Source: Ectobius pallidus (lineage: Eukaryota > Arthropoda > Insecta > Blattodea > Ectobiidae). From it: 64,000 nucleotides of DNA. This document shows, one piece after another, positions 1-10,905 of the stretch; the first letter of the stretch is position 1, and every line of letters begins with the position of its first letter. The DNA lies in assembly GCA_964059195.1 (NCBI GenBank), contig CAXKWD010000007.1:153445269-153509268 (forward strand), written 5' to 3'. The notes beneath the pieces are model-generated. The model ran no database searches. It had not been told where the DNA came from and saw nothing but the letters and a program-made list of their open reading frames with translations. The position numbers and the translations under genes were made by a program.

Positions 1-954
1 CATCCTGAATCGTATTCTCTACGCATACTTACATCTAGATGCAGTTTCTCCTATGAATGTAATGCCTTCACTTCCTCTACAGATAAAAAAAGCGTGCAAC
101 AGTAAAAAATACATCAGCCCTCTCACCAATTTACTTCATTATAAATCATTTAAATAAATTCAAATGATACAACTGGAGAGTCCACAATCTATATTATTTC
201 AATCAGATATGAATTCTAGCATGTCTTTCAAATGTTGTATAAATTCTTATTCTACTTTCTACAACACCTAAAGTTGATTATAAATTATTGTTAGGCAAAG
301 ATGTTATTTGCAAATACATAAATATTTTTTCTGCTACTAATGTGTTTGTTTAATGTATAAAAATTAATCTAATAAATAAATTATAACAAATGTTATAGTT
401 GAATTAGAAAAAGAAAGAAAAAAATCTTCATAGCTGTCTGTGGTTCATTAATGCATAATATATCCATAACTTTTGTCACTTTGATTTTTAATTGAAAATT
501 CCCACATCTCTTGAAGGTGATTCATTGAAACTTAAGTATAACAGAGGTACCTGCTTTTTATTTTTTGGCAAAATATTAGCAAAATTCAAAATAGTTTACA
601 AATAAATGCAGAAATTATGTACCTTTCAGCAAAATAGCAAAATAATTTATGAAATTATGTGAACTATAGTGGAAGAAATTTGAAGGCAGCAACCCTAGAT
701 CATCAAAGGACAAATTTGACAATTAAGATTGAAAGTTAATGTTTCAATTGATTTCACAACCTATCGATAATAATGAAAACAACAGTTCATTTGTATTTTT
801 CAAATGAAGCCAAGCTGCATCAATTAAAATTGTTTGCTGAAGCTTTCCTTTTCTTAAAAACCTCAACAAAAGTAGGTTGTAGACTTAAAGTGTCAGTAGA
901 AGTAAAAGAAAGTCGTCTGGGGGCACATGCACAGAAGACAACTTACCCATATAC
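1..954. other. AT-rich DNA, no gene recognised
   Basis: No coding pattern, splice-linked exon or clear repeat family was seen. A 102-codon open frame at 773-1081 runs into a dispersed repeat and has no recognisable protein features. Confidence 0.5.
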
Positions 955-1165
955 AACATTTTGTTTTCATACGATTTTTCTTTCTGGAGGTAGGTTATTC
1001 ACAGAAAGACTAACTCACGGACACATTGCTGAAAATATTAACTTTGGATTCAGGGGACCTCAAAACGTGTATTTATTTTAAAATCTCAACTTCGAATTTT
1101 GGGGTAGAACACGTTACTTCCTCTACCTATACTAAGTCCACCTATCGTATGGGCAGAGGAAATAA
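955..1165 (+). repeat. Dispersed repeat with CTTCCTCTACCTAT motif, copy 1
   Basis: This copy shares GGGGACCTCAAAACGTG and AAAATCTCAACTTCGAATTT with 33432-33600. In reverse orientation it shares sequence with 54080-54190 and 56150-57180. It ends near a CTTCCTCTACCTAT motif followed by TATGGGCAGA. The class is unknown and no termini were established. Confidence 0.6.
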
Positions 1166-1877
1166 AAAATAACAACTGATCTGTTAACTTCTTCATACTG
1201 GGACTAACACCAGGTAGAAATTCAGCTGTTTAATTTTCAGGAGGGTTTTTCCCCCCTCCAAATCATGCACAAATAGTTTATACCATCCAGAATCTGCAAT
1301 GTATTGCGAATTGTCATGACACCATAAGTGAAAAGGTAATGAATGAGCCTTAAGAGGGAATGCCGCTGAGTTATTGCTCTGAAGGATGGTCTGTGGAGTC
1401 GGAAAGCTGCAAGCCAAACATTATATTTCCACTCAACACCGGCCCAAAATAGCAAAATAGTTGATGAAATTAAATAAACTTACTAAACTATAAGGGCGAA
1501 AGATAAGAGTAAGTCGCCCCTTATGCTCCGAACAATGCGTTGCTATGGCGATCACACGCTTGTTATCTCGGCACTCCCGACCGTTCCTTCTCTCCAAACT
1601 CCCGATCGTACCAAATACCAGCTACCAACCCTTGCACCAAAATGACAACCCGCTAGCTCACTCGGCACTCCCGAACAGACCACAATCACCTCTGCATATA
1701 GTCTAAATAATGCATAACACTATCCGCATAGTTAAGTGCACGAAGTGGAGGCGGTAGCCGAAGCGAAACGCCCTTGCATTTTCGAATAATGTACGATACA
1801 CTGCTTGTGGGTTTCGAAAATGTGGCATATTATATCTTCCAGAAGTTAGTCAGCCTGTCACCTTTTGTTTAGCGGTA
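1166..1877. other. Unassigned, CpG-richer stretch from about 1490
   Basis: No gene was recognised. From about 1490 the base composition becomes richer in CG dinucleotides. A short hairpin (TAAGGGCGA ... TCGCCCCTTA) lies at about 1490-1532. The stretch leads into the promoter-like cluster next to it. Confidence 0.4.
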
Positions 1878-1985
1878 TGACGTCACACCACCAACGTCCA
1901 ATCACGAGTTTCTACGTAATATGAGGACAGAAGAATTCGCTAGATCGTGGTATAAAAGAAATTGCATCGCGAGGGTGTGGAGGGT
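1878..1985 (+). promoter_or_regulatory. Promoter-like cluster: CRE, CCAAT box, TATA box
   Basis: A perfect palindromic CRE (TGACGTCA, 1878-1885) is followed by CCAAT at 1898-1902 and TATAAAAG at 1951-1958. A start would be expected near 1980-1985. The sequence downstream shows no open reading frame, so it could drive a noncoding RNA, a distant first exon or a transposon transcript. Confidence 0.45.
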
Positions 1986-2248
1986 GGGAACATTCATCCA
2001 AGGTGCGACTTACATTTATTTTTCCCACTATAAGTAGAGACTTGGAATTTTGAAAGTACCTTCGTTTCGTAATGTGAGAGAACACTAAGATAGGATTTTT
2101 GCAAAATTTTTATTTTTAATGCAAAAAATCAAATGTTTTCTTGGAGAAGAAATACCTTCCATAAGAAACACATGAGCACTTCGATTGTTGTGGAAAACAG
2201 TATTTAATTATGAAATTAATTCAAGATGGCCTTGCTCAGTTGCTATCT

Positions 2249-3093
2249 TGATTCATTTGTTTACGATTCATAGAGATCTGATTTTTTTACATGGGTGGAC
2301 AGAAGGGGATCATGAATTAAAAAACATTGAACGATTTGGATGAAACGCACTATGCACGGTTTTTTGGGCTAGGGAACTCGAATCTGAAGTCTTTCTTTTT
2401 CCCTGGGTAAAATGAACCCGAGTTTTCAATTTTTTAAATTATCAATCATAATAATAAAATTGCTTATGCATGATTTGGGTAAGGTTAATGAATCTATGGT
2501 TCATTTTAATCATTTCATTTCGAATTTGTATGCCCATATGGCAGGATAAGGGAAAAACCAAATATAAGGTGCACCTTAGCATGAAACATGTACCGCCCGA
2601 CCCACCCTCGGTGTAGCAGTTTCTTTTATAGCGATCTAGCAAATTCTTCGAGGATGAACAGGCTGACAAACCATTGGGTTCAAGGTACTTACTCTCGCAT
2701 TTTTAATATTTGGTACAAGGGGCACTCTCGAAGTTTTAATATTTGGTACAAGGGGCATTCTCGCATTTTTAATATTTGGTATGGTCAGGAGTGTCGGGAC
2801 AATATACAAGGATAGTTGGTCACCCTGCTTCGCTGAGAAACATGTGAATATCTAGTGGGCTGAGCTTAAAGTGCACCTTGTATTTGGCTTTCGCCTAGGA
2901 TAAGATTTGTTTTGTTTGTTTAATTATTTACATTTTAATGTTAAACAATATAATTAAGAATCAAATTATGTAAAAACGATGTCAGTGTCAATACATAATA
3001 TGTTTTAATTATTTTTCTGTTAAATAAATGATTTAAACTAAACATCTAGCAGTTGAGTAAATAATCGCAGTCGAAGCCTCAGGCACCTGCTAG
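2249..3093 (+). mobile_element. Helitron-like nonautonomous element, decayed
   Basis: The 3' end (3070-3093) has a TCGAAGCC hairpin-type core followed by GGCACCTG and CTAG, the Helitron terminal pattern. The flanking base is G, not the expected T. The last 170 bases match 37170-37339. The segment 2249-2415 matches 23447-23615, another copy of the family. The 5' end was not fixed. No Rep/helicase coding is present. Confidence 0.5.
2690..2782 (+). repeat. Tandem repeat of about 34 bp, three copies
   Basis: The unit TTTTAATATTTGGTACAAGG plus GGCAYTCTCG is repeated three times with few differences. It lies inside the Helitron-like segment. Confidence 0.75.
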
Positions 3094-3483
3094 GGGAACA
3101 TACAGCCATCTAGACTTGCATGTATTCCATTTTTAGGCAGTAGAATGCAGCTCACCGCAGTCATCAAATACAGGTAGTGGAGCCTAAACACAATTAACGA
3201 TGAGGACTGCTTAAGAATGAAAGAAAAACAAATCATAATATAGTTTCATCTTGAAGACTGGGTAAATCTTTGAATAGCCATGAAGGGTCCACCAGAAGAG
3301 GAACTGCTAATAAAATAAGTTTGATTAAAATCGTAACTGGTTCAAGTCAGTAATGGGTTAAATTCTTTTAAACTAAAAATCACTGAAATTTTCTAAAACT
3401 TCAGATTTATAAATTTATAACAAAAACCACCATTTATAATTAATCCATAAAAATTAACAGGGCAAAATTGGACACACAATTTT
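3094..3483. other. AT-rich DNA, nothing recognised
   Basis: No coding sequence or repeat structure could be supported here. Confidence 0.4.
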
Positions 3484-4166
3484 ATGAGAACCGTCCACAA
3501 AGATTACAGAAAAAAAGACACAATTTCACGGAAATATTTATTGCAACAGAAACAGAAATTGTTCAGCTTTTTTCAACGTATTCAGCAACGGAATTGAGAT
3601 ATTTGTCATATGGTGGGACCAACTTTTGAACACTTGTGTTGTAGAAATCTGCCAAATCTGGGATTTGAACCATTCTGTGACAAGCATCTCCGCTTCTCTA
3701 TCATTCTCTGTCATTTCTCTTGGGATAGGAAAAGATGGAAATCACTGGGAGCAAGGTCCAGACTGTTGGGTGGATGTTTGAACACCACCCAGCCGAGCAT
3801 CCAGGTGTTTAAACATCCAGCAAGTCTCCTACAAAAGTTTGACTGAGAGGTATTTAAACACTATAGCCCAGACCTCGTTTCCAGAGATTTCTGTCTTTTC
3901 CCACACCTCAAGAAATGAGAGAGAATGACAGAGAAGAGGAGACAGTTGTCACACAGTGTTTCAAATCCCAGGCAGCAGGTTTCTATAACACAGGTTTTCA
4001 AAAGTTGGTCCCACTGTATGACAAATGTCTCAAATCCGGTGGCTAATACTCGTAAAAATAGCTGAACAATTGTTGTATCTGTTGCAATAAATATTTCCAC
4101 GAAAGTGTGTTTTGTTTCTGCAAACAGCCCCAGGAAAACCTACTTTCTGGATAGCCCTCGTAGATT
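3484..4166. mobile_element. Mariner-derived fold-back element
   Basis: Two arms of about 230 bases (about 3526-3760 and 3870-4108) are inverted copies of each other. Both carry the 3' end of a mariner transposase, with the usual GACCTTGC-type region and the TTGCAATAAATATTTCC block. The right outer end reads TTTCTGGATAGCCCTCGTA, a mariner terminus; the left terminus is worn. No functional transposase remains. Confidence 0.65.
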
Positions 4167-4845
4167 ATTCCACACATTACTAGCAGAATTCTTTAAAAAA
4201 GCCTCTGATAATACATGTTATTTTATGCAATTATTTAGAAAAATTAATTCAAACATACAGTAGAACTTGTTGAATACTAAGCAAATAAATAATTAATAAA
4301 ACATAGATAGATAAATAAATAAATAAGCCATTTAAAGGACATACTAGACTAAAGCTGAACACAAAACAAAAAATAAGTAATAAAATCAATAATAATTAGT
4401 GAGAGGTTTTGCAAAGAAGTTAAAACACAGTACTGTTCTATCCTTCTTCTAATAATACTTATATTGAATAGGTACATTATTAATAATTAAAATAAGAATA
4501 ACAGAAACAAATCAAATAATTCATGAAAATATATATAAAATTATCCAAAGAAAAAATATGGATTTGGTTAAGTTTGAGAATTTTGAAAATAAAATATTGT
4601 ATATAATGTTCAGTTTTATGCAAATAACATTAATGTTGTGTTTTCCTCGGTTTACAAATTCTGCTGAGATCAAAAGTAACATTTTTTCTAAAATTTACCA
4701 CAGATATACAGAGCTTACACAAGTACACCAACTCCATTTCATTTCATTCTTGTAGAAACACATTTTTTATTATTTCAGAAGCAATAGCTATAGATATTCT
4801 TATGAACAGGGCCTGGAAGTTAACACTTTATCAGAAATAGTTACT
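4167..4845. other. AT-rich DNA, nothing recognised
   Basis: Simple AT-rich sequence with a short TAAA-type microsatellite at about 4308-4325. No gene or element could be supported. Confidence 0.4.
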
Positions 4846-5410
4846 CAATAGCAATAGACAATTCCTAAGCAAGCTAAAGGAATATTATCTATTTTATGTA
4901 ACCCGGAGGATCATTGCTGCGCTTACCTGAACCCGCCATTCAACCCTATTCTGTGCTAACTCCAACCATCCCTTGCATATCCTACTTCCCTTAAATCTAT
5001 TCTAACATTGTCCTCCCACCTATGTCTAGGTCTTCCAAGTGGTCATTTCTCTTCGGGTCTCCCACTTTTGTGATATGTCTTTTTTTCCCCATGTGTGCAG
5101 CCCATTTCATCCTCCGTGATATTATGATTATTATTAAAGGAAGAGGAGAAAATTTCTCAGCTGTAATTGGTCGTCAAGATTTGGAACAGAACAGACTGGA
5201 AGACCACTTGGAAGACCTAGATGTAGGTGGAAGGTCATTAACAGGATAGATTTAAAAGAAGTAGGATTTGCAAGTTGGATGGAGTCAGCACAGAATAGGT
5301 TTCAATGGTGGGCTTAGGTAAGCGCAGCAATGAACCTCAGGATTCCATAAAATAAATAATATTTCTTTAGCTTGTTTAGGAATTGTCTATTACCATTGAG
5401 TAAGTAGAGT
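4846..5410. mobile_element. Two LINE 3' ends in inverted orientation
   Basis: The left arm (4846-5045) is antisense and the right arm (5185-5410) is sense to the 3' end of the same non-LTR element that is seen at 18027-18440. Both carry the AGCGCAGCAATGAAC region and the TTCCTTTAGCTTGTT and ATTGTCTATT 3' tail. The right arm still translates to GRPLGRPRCRW-like residues, typical of the end of LINE ORF2 proteins. Confidence 0.7.
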
Positions 5411-6209
5411 AAGAAAAATGTTTTTTGTTAATATTGTATTAATTTGTTGTACATAGTTGTACATTTCTTTGTTCTCTCTTATTAAGAGATGATAATTGCA
5501 GCCCCTAAACAACGAGCTTTGCTCAGTGGGGAGCTTTTAGAAAATAAAGATATAAGGTTTGGTAATGTTTGATTTAAAAAAATGACGTATTAAATTAACA
5601 AAATATGCAACATGAAACCATAAATTTTCTGTTAATTTATTCTTGTCTTGCACGATTTAACATTGCATGTTAACAGAATGCATTATTAAAAATATGATTA
5701 TTCATAAATTTCCAGGCCTTGCTTACGAAATAAGCTGTATGCAATTTCAGACTTATTAGCTTTTGCCACAATTTTCACAATAATCACTCAGAAGTACAGT
5801 AGGTGCAATATTCAGCTATGGAAGTCTGAACTCTTGTATTACACTCAAGAGATGTAGATTTCTATTTTGTACATTTTTAAAGCTACATACTTGAGTTTTC
5901 GTACACATATTTGTAGCGTAATGGATAATGTTGTGAAGACGTTTAATTTCTGCCAATTTATAAGTTTTTTAATTACCCAAAAATTAATATTGGAAAATTT
6001 GCATTTTTCAAAATGAAACTTGTCAAATTTTCAGTAAAATGTCTGAATTGTATAAAATAGGACCAATGGCATTATTTTAGAAAGAAAGAAAGAAAAAAAA
6101 ATTCAATGCATGTCTCAAATTGAGGAAAAATTCATGGTCACTACATGTATTTTATTTTTATTGTAAAAGTTATTGACTATTGAAAATAAATGCTCTATTT
6201 TGTTAGTCA
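5411..6209. other. AT-rich DNA, nothing recognised
   Basis: No coding pattern or repeat boundary was supported. Confidence 0.4.
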
Positions 6210-6690
6210 CTAGGAGGTGCCCGTGGCTTCGCCACGATAATTCTTTTCAAAATTAAAAATTAAGAGTATAATAATTATTAAAGCATTATATTTATTAACA
6301 CTTGCACGCGAATCATTCAAAAACTAAGCCATTAATAATTAATGAAACAGTTAAAATTCCTACTTTAGAGTACATTCCACGACATGAAAGCGGATATAGA
6401 TTGATTAAGTGGGTAAAATTGTATTCTGCGGAAATTGGATTTGTATAGGAAAACTATATCAGAATCGATTATACAGTTCCAAAGAACCTGTGAACACATA
6501 ATACGTATTGTTTCTCAGCTGTTTATTGACATGAATATGATGTGAATTTTATTTTATCAATTCAGAGTAATTTTCAGAAATTATATAATGTTTCAAGGGA
6601 AGGAATGGTTTGTTTGGATTATTATTATCAGCGATATTTCAAGAGATAAAACCATCAATATTTTACAGCTGTTGCCCCCGGCTTCGCCCG
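6210..6690 (-). mobile_element. Helitron 3' termini in minus orientation
   Basis: On the minus strand the sequence ends with the hairpin GTGGCGAAGCCAC (6223-6235), then GGGCACCTC and CTAG at 6213-6210, followed by T. These are the three hallmarks of a Helitron 3' end (hairpin, CTRR, T flank). A second, worn end (GGCGAAGCC then CAACAGCTG) lies at about 6668-6692 on the same strand. No 5' end or coding region was found. Confidence 0.6.
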
Positions 6691-7326
6691 CCATTATTCA
6701 TTGACTCCAGGATTTTAAAGAAAATTACACTGGTAGATTATTAAAAATGTTTGTAGTTCAGAGCTATGAAAATTGTAAGTAAAAATAAAATTAGAATATT
6801 TGTTCATTGTGTTCATTTCACTTAGGCCTTATATAATAAAGAACGGTTTTCCTTCCTAATTTTGTAGTCGTCATGAAAGTTTAGACTGCGAGAGACGAAC
6901 ATCGCCGAGTATACCCGATGTCTCACGAAGCGGGCGAGCAAGCACGTTATTTAGGGCCGTTGAATTGTATAAGAGTAGATACCTTGTTGATCTTAATGTA
7001 AAAATTTGAGATGCCTTGCATTAAATCCGTGTATCCCACTTAGTTCTGAATATACACATATACAAATACAACAAAAATAAAATTATGAGAAACTGCCTTT
7101 AAACCTTTGCAAAACTCTTAAATGAAAAATGTGTTCGTGCAGTCTCATTAGAAGTACCATGTCTTACAGCTGATGTTTTTAAATTAAACCAAATTGAATA
7201 TTACTTTTCTTTTTCTTAGGGATAATCTTCTGAATGCAGTTTAATAATGTTAAAAATTATTTATTTTCATCACTAAGATTTAAAAATTTAATGAGTGTAG
7301 CCTTTTAATATCGTGTAATTAGGGAG
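6691..7326. other. AT-rich DNA, nothing recognised
   Basis: No gene could be supported in this stretch. Confidence 0.4.
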
Positions 7327-7680
7327 TTTTTTTTTAAATTCAGTTGTTTTTATACTCCTTTCAGCTGTGAGCCCATATCAAGAGTTCTGGATCTGTGTCT
7401 ATACAGTAGGGTAGGCCATGGAACTATTGATTGCCAGTTGTTTCTATTATTGGTGTATTTTTATGGAGTAAATTTCAACTGATAATAATTTAAATGGATA
7501 TGATAAAGGATGAAACGGTGAGGATGATTCATGGTATGTAAATATCCAATTCGGCATTTGCCTTTACGACTGGGGAAACCATGAAAAAACCCATGTAAAA
7601 TTGGCCGGCCATGGGATTTGAACCTGGGACCTCCCAAATGCGAGTCCAAGATATTACTATCTCCGCCACCTCGCTTGGTA
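7327..7680 (-). mobile_element. tRNA-derived SINE, family A, copy 1
   Basis: This is a minus-strand SINE with a tRNA-like head at its right end and a poly-A tail (seen as T-tract) at its left end. The B-box region reads as GGTTCAAATCCC on the minus strand. It matches the copies at 31000-31310 and 55441-55788 over most of its length, including the shared ATCCAATTCGGCATTTGCC block. Confidence 0.75.
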
Positions 7681-7725
7681 GGAAGATTTAAAAGTGCCCG
7701 AGGGAACTGAAATTTACCCAACATA

Positions 7726-8623
7726 CAGGGTCTGTTCTGAAAGTAGTAGGACTTATTTTTTAAAAAATATTTTATTTATGATAATAGTACAAACGATTAG
7801 AATTTTTCAAAGTAGCATCCTTCCGCATCTACACACTGCTGCCAACGAGTTTTCCAATGTTTGTATGCCTCCTGGAATGCCTGGACCGGAAGGCTGTTTA
7901 GCTCCCTCGTCACGGCCTGTTGAATCATCTCTACCGAGCCATGATGTTTCCCCTTGAGAGTCGATTTTATTCTGAGGAATAGAAAAAAGTCTGGCGGGGC
8001 CAAGTCGGGGCTGTAGGGGGCATGAGGTAACGTTGCGACATTGTGCCGGGCAAGATACTCCACTACTCCGAAAGCTGTATGGCTTGGCGCGTTGTCATGG
8101 TGCAGACGCCAGTTGGTGGCGATGGCTGGGCGGGTTTGAGGAATGCTCAATTCATCAGCAATCATTCTGATACTCATCCTACGATCATTGTTCAGTAACA
8201 TTTTAATTCGCGACACATTTTCGTCGGTCTTGCTGGTAGATGGGCGTCCGGTGCAGTCGTCGTCTTCCACTCTTTCCCTACCTTCTCGGAACAACTTGTG
8301 CCACTCAAAAACACCCGATCTAGCCATGGCAACATCCCCGTAGGCCTCCTTAATCATGTCGTGAGTCTCTTTGCCCGTTTTACCAAGCTTTACGCAAAAT
8401 TTGATCGCATATCGCTGTTCCAGTAAACGCTACATGATTCTCCGTGACGAGGCGTTTGGACAGGGGTTCACAGTACCAGTGACCTGCTCTCTTCAACGGC
8501 TGTGAGCCGACTGACGATTTTTCCCACAGTTCCCAATATCCCCCTCTATAGATCGTGCATGCGCAGATCGCTTCTCGTCCGCGCAGGAAAATTCCAGTCC
8601 TACTACTTTCAGAACAGACCCTG
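7726..8623 (-). mobile_element. Mariner element with TA target duplication
   Basis: Inverted ends CAGGGTCTGTTCTGAAAGTA (7726) and its complement (to 8623) are near-identical over about 28 bases and flanked by TA on both sides. The element inserted 45 bases beyond a SINE. It holds a transposase remnant on the minus strand. Full-length mariners are about 1.3 kb, so about 0.4 kb is missing from the middle. Confidence 0.9.
7797..8424 (-). pseudogene. Mariner transposase, internally deleted
   Basis: The N-terminal helix-turn-helix part (from QRYAIKFCVKLGKTGKE, then VFEWHKLFREGRE) reads in one frame into the C-terminal DDD part (LHHDNAPSHTAF, then LPHAPYSPDLAPPDFFLF). The join falls right after MIADELSIPQT, so the region with the first catalytic Asp is gone. 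The second Asp (HDNAPSH) and third Asp (SPDLAPPDF) remain. An in-frame TAG follows the natural start region. It cannot encode an active enzyme. Confidence 0.85.
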
Positions 8624-8871
8624 TATACATTTAGGTATATTGTATTTTTTAATATAAATAACACAGAACGTTAATTTTGATGAAAACTGCTGAATATTTC
8701 ACCACTTATCCCCCTTATCAATGCAATTTCTGGACTTATAAAATATAGATAATGTTACACTAACCTTAGGGTAAATCAGAAACAAATTAGAGAGATAACA
8801 AGGCCTCTTGTCTTTTCAGAAATCATTTTTGTCAGACTATAATTATACACTGATAAAGCTATTATTAGAAC

Positions 8872-8943
8872 TTTGATACAGTGGATAAAATTACCTTGAA
8901 CAGTCACTATGTTTCAGCCTGACCTCCAGGCCTTCCGCAGGTG
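8872..8943 (-). repeat. Short repeat with hammerhead-like core, copy 1
   Basis: It shares GTGGATAAAATTACCTTGAA and CAGTCACTATGTTTCAGCCTG with 25808-25878. Read on the minus strand, a stem of AGGCCTG...CAGGC is followed by TGAAAC. This resembles the stem II-GAAAC part of ribozyme motifs known from Penelope-like elements. The CUGANGA part is degraded. Confidence 0.4.
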
Positions 8944-9283
8944 GGGGGAAAAAATAAAATAAAAAAAATTAAGGCCTTGGCAAATGAAAAGAAAATATTT
9001 TAGCTTTTTTATCATGTTTTAATTCCACATGGTAGTTCAGATTATCTGATGAACACAAACTGAGGTTTGCGAGAACAAAGTTTTGTAGATGACAAGAGAG
9101 ATTATGTATTTTGAGTAGAATAAAGTAAACTTCACACTGTAGTACTATTGGGCAAAGTATTCATTTTGATACTGCAAGAGTTAGAAGAGTGCACCATGTT
9201 TAAGCAGAACTTAAAGGAACAACATTTGCTGTACTTATTAATGGACTCAGTTGGCATAGGTTACAAAAGAAATGTGATTAGGG

Positions 9284-9785
9284 TCAGTGATGGGAAAAGT
9301 ATAAAAAGAAAGTAATTGGGCTGAATTACAATTACCTGAGAGATATTTTACTTAATTACAATTACAAATTACTTTTTCAAAAAGTAATCAGTAAAATTAC
9401 AATTACATTTACAATTACTTTACAAAATGGCAGTACCTAAAAATTCCTTGTTTTCTTGTTTGATTTGGGCACAAGCCCAAATTATTAATGAACAAACAAA
9501 AAAACATATCAATGAGAATATTTTCGGAAACATTGAGTAACTTTTTGTTAATATTAACTCTAATTTCGATATTAGTTGCAAAAACAGTAATGATGACGAT
9601 ATAGCAAGCGAGAATGATTTTTAATACTAACGACTACTAAATTATAACGATTACAATTTTACTTCTAGAAGTAAATTACAAGTAGGAATTACATTTTTAA
9701 AAAAGTATTGATTACAAGTAAATGGGACCAAAAAAGGAATTGTTACTGTAATCTGATTACTTCTACTCAATTACTTCCCATCACC
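9284..9785. mobile_element. hAT-like MITE with 8-bp target duplication
   Basis: The exact 8-bp repeat GATTAGGG flanks the element at 9276-9283 and 9786-9793. The ends are CAGTGATGGGAA and TTCCCATCACC, with long AATTACAATTAC-rich inverted subterminal regions. This fits nonautonomous hAT elements (8-bp duplication, CAGTG-type ends). There is no transposase. Confidence 0.8.
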
Positions 9786-9793
9786 GATTAGGG

Positions 9794-10434
9794 TTTACCT
9801 GTGATGGCAATGAATTTCCAGGCCAATACTGCCATTGAATGAGATCACTGTTAAGAATGCTGAAGACAAATTCTTTATTAAGTACAATTTTCAGTAGAAC
9901 TTTTCAGTTATGAAGTATGGGATAAAGTTAGGATGTTCTTTAAGAGCTTTACAAATTATGCTGAAGTTTCTTTACGAATATGGAAATATTTTTGGCAACA
10001 GTGTAAAAAAATGAATTTTCTTTTATTTCAGATTTGTTGTCAACAGGTAGAGTGCAAGTAAAATCATAAAAGTGTTCCAACTGACAATCATTCTAAATAA
10101 GAAATTTGAAAATTGTTAGTGGCATACCAAGAGATCAGACCCCGTAACTGGATTTTACAGTATCCTAACCTTCACTCTCTTTAGTTCACTCCCTAAAGAA
10201 TATAACAGCTGCTCTAATGACTAGATAGAAATGTAAGCTCTGCATCCTATATCCACAGCATTTCTCAAACAAGATCAGTGTTACTGTCTGTAGTTTACAA
10301 ATTGAACCTCGTTGATAAATAGTCCTTAAAAAGCTGCCTAAATTTGGATTTCATTCCTGGTCAAACTGGGGGAATCTGAGGTAAAAAAAAAGTGTGTGTG
10401 GAACGCGGCCATGCGACAGAAGTGAAACTTGTTT
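9794..10434. other. Unassigned DNA
   Basis: No gene or repeat structure was recognised. Confidence 0.4.
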
Positions 10435-10905
10435 TAATTTTTGGATTTTTTTAAATGATGGATATTTTGATTTAGGGTTTTTGAACTTTTTAAATTTTGG
10501 ATTTTTTATTTTTGCTCTTTTAATTTTGGATCTTTTAAATTTTAGACCTTTGAATTTTTTTTTTGCATTATTTAATTTTCGATTTTTAAATTTTGGATAT
10601 TTTTATTTTTAAAATTTGAATTTTTAATTTTGGATTCTTTTATTTTTAAATTTTGGATTCTTTTATTTTTAAATTTTGGATTTTTTAATTTGAATTTTTG
10701 GATTTTTTAAATTTTGGATATTTGGATTTTTTAATTTTAGATTTTTTAAATTTTGGAGTTTTGGATTTTTTAATTGTGGATCTTTGAATTTTTTAATTTT
10801 GGCATTTTGGATTTTTTATTTTTTAATTTTGGATTTTTAGTTTTTTTAATTTTGGATTTTCAAGTTTTTTTATTTTTAATTTATTTATTTTTTAAATTTT
10901 GGATA
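10435..10905 (+). repeat. T-rich degenerate tandem array
   Basis: The array is built of variants of TTTTTAAATTTTGGATT about 12-18 bases long, over nearly 470 bases. One strand is almost free of C. Short open frames rich in Phe and Leu within it are a by-product of the repeat. Confidence 0.85.

Noticed and set aside
773..1081. 102-codon open frame on the plus strand
   Set aside because: Its 3' part lies in a dispersed repeat (copy at 33432), no family features are visible, and no splice or promoter context supports it.
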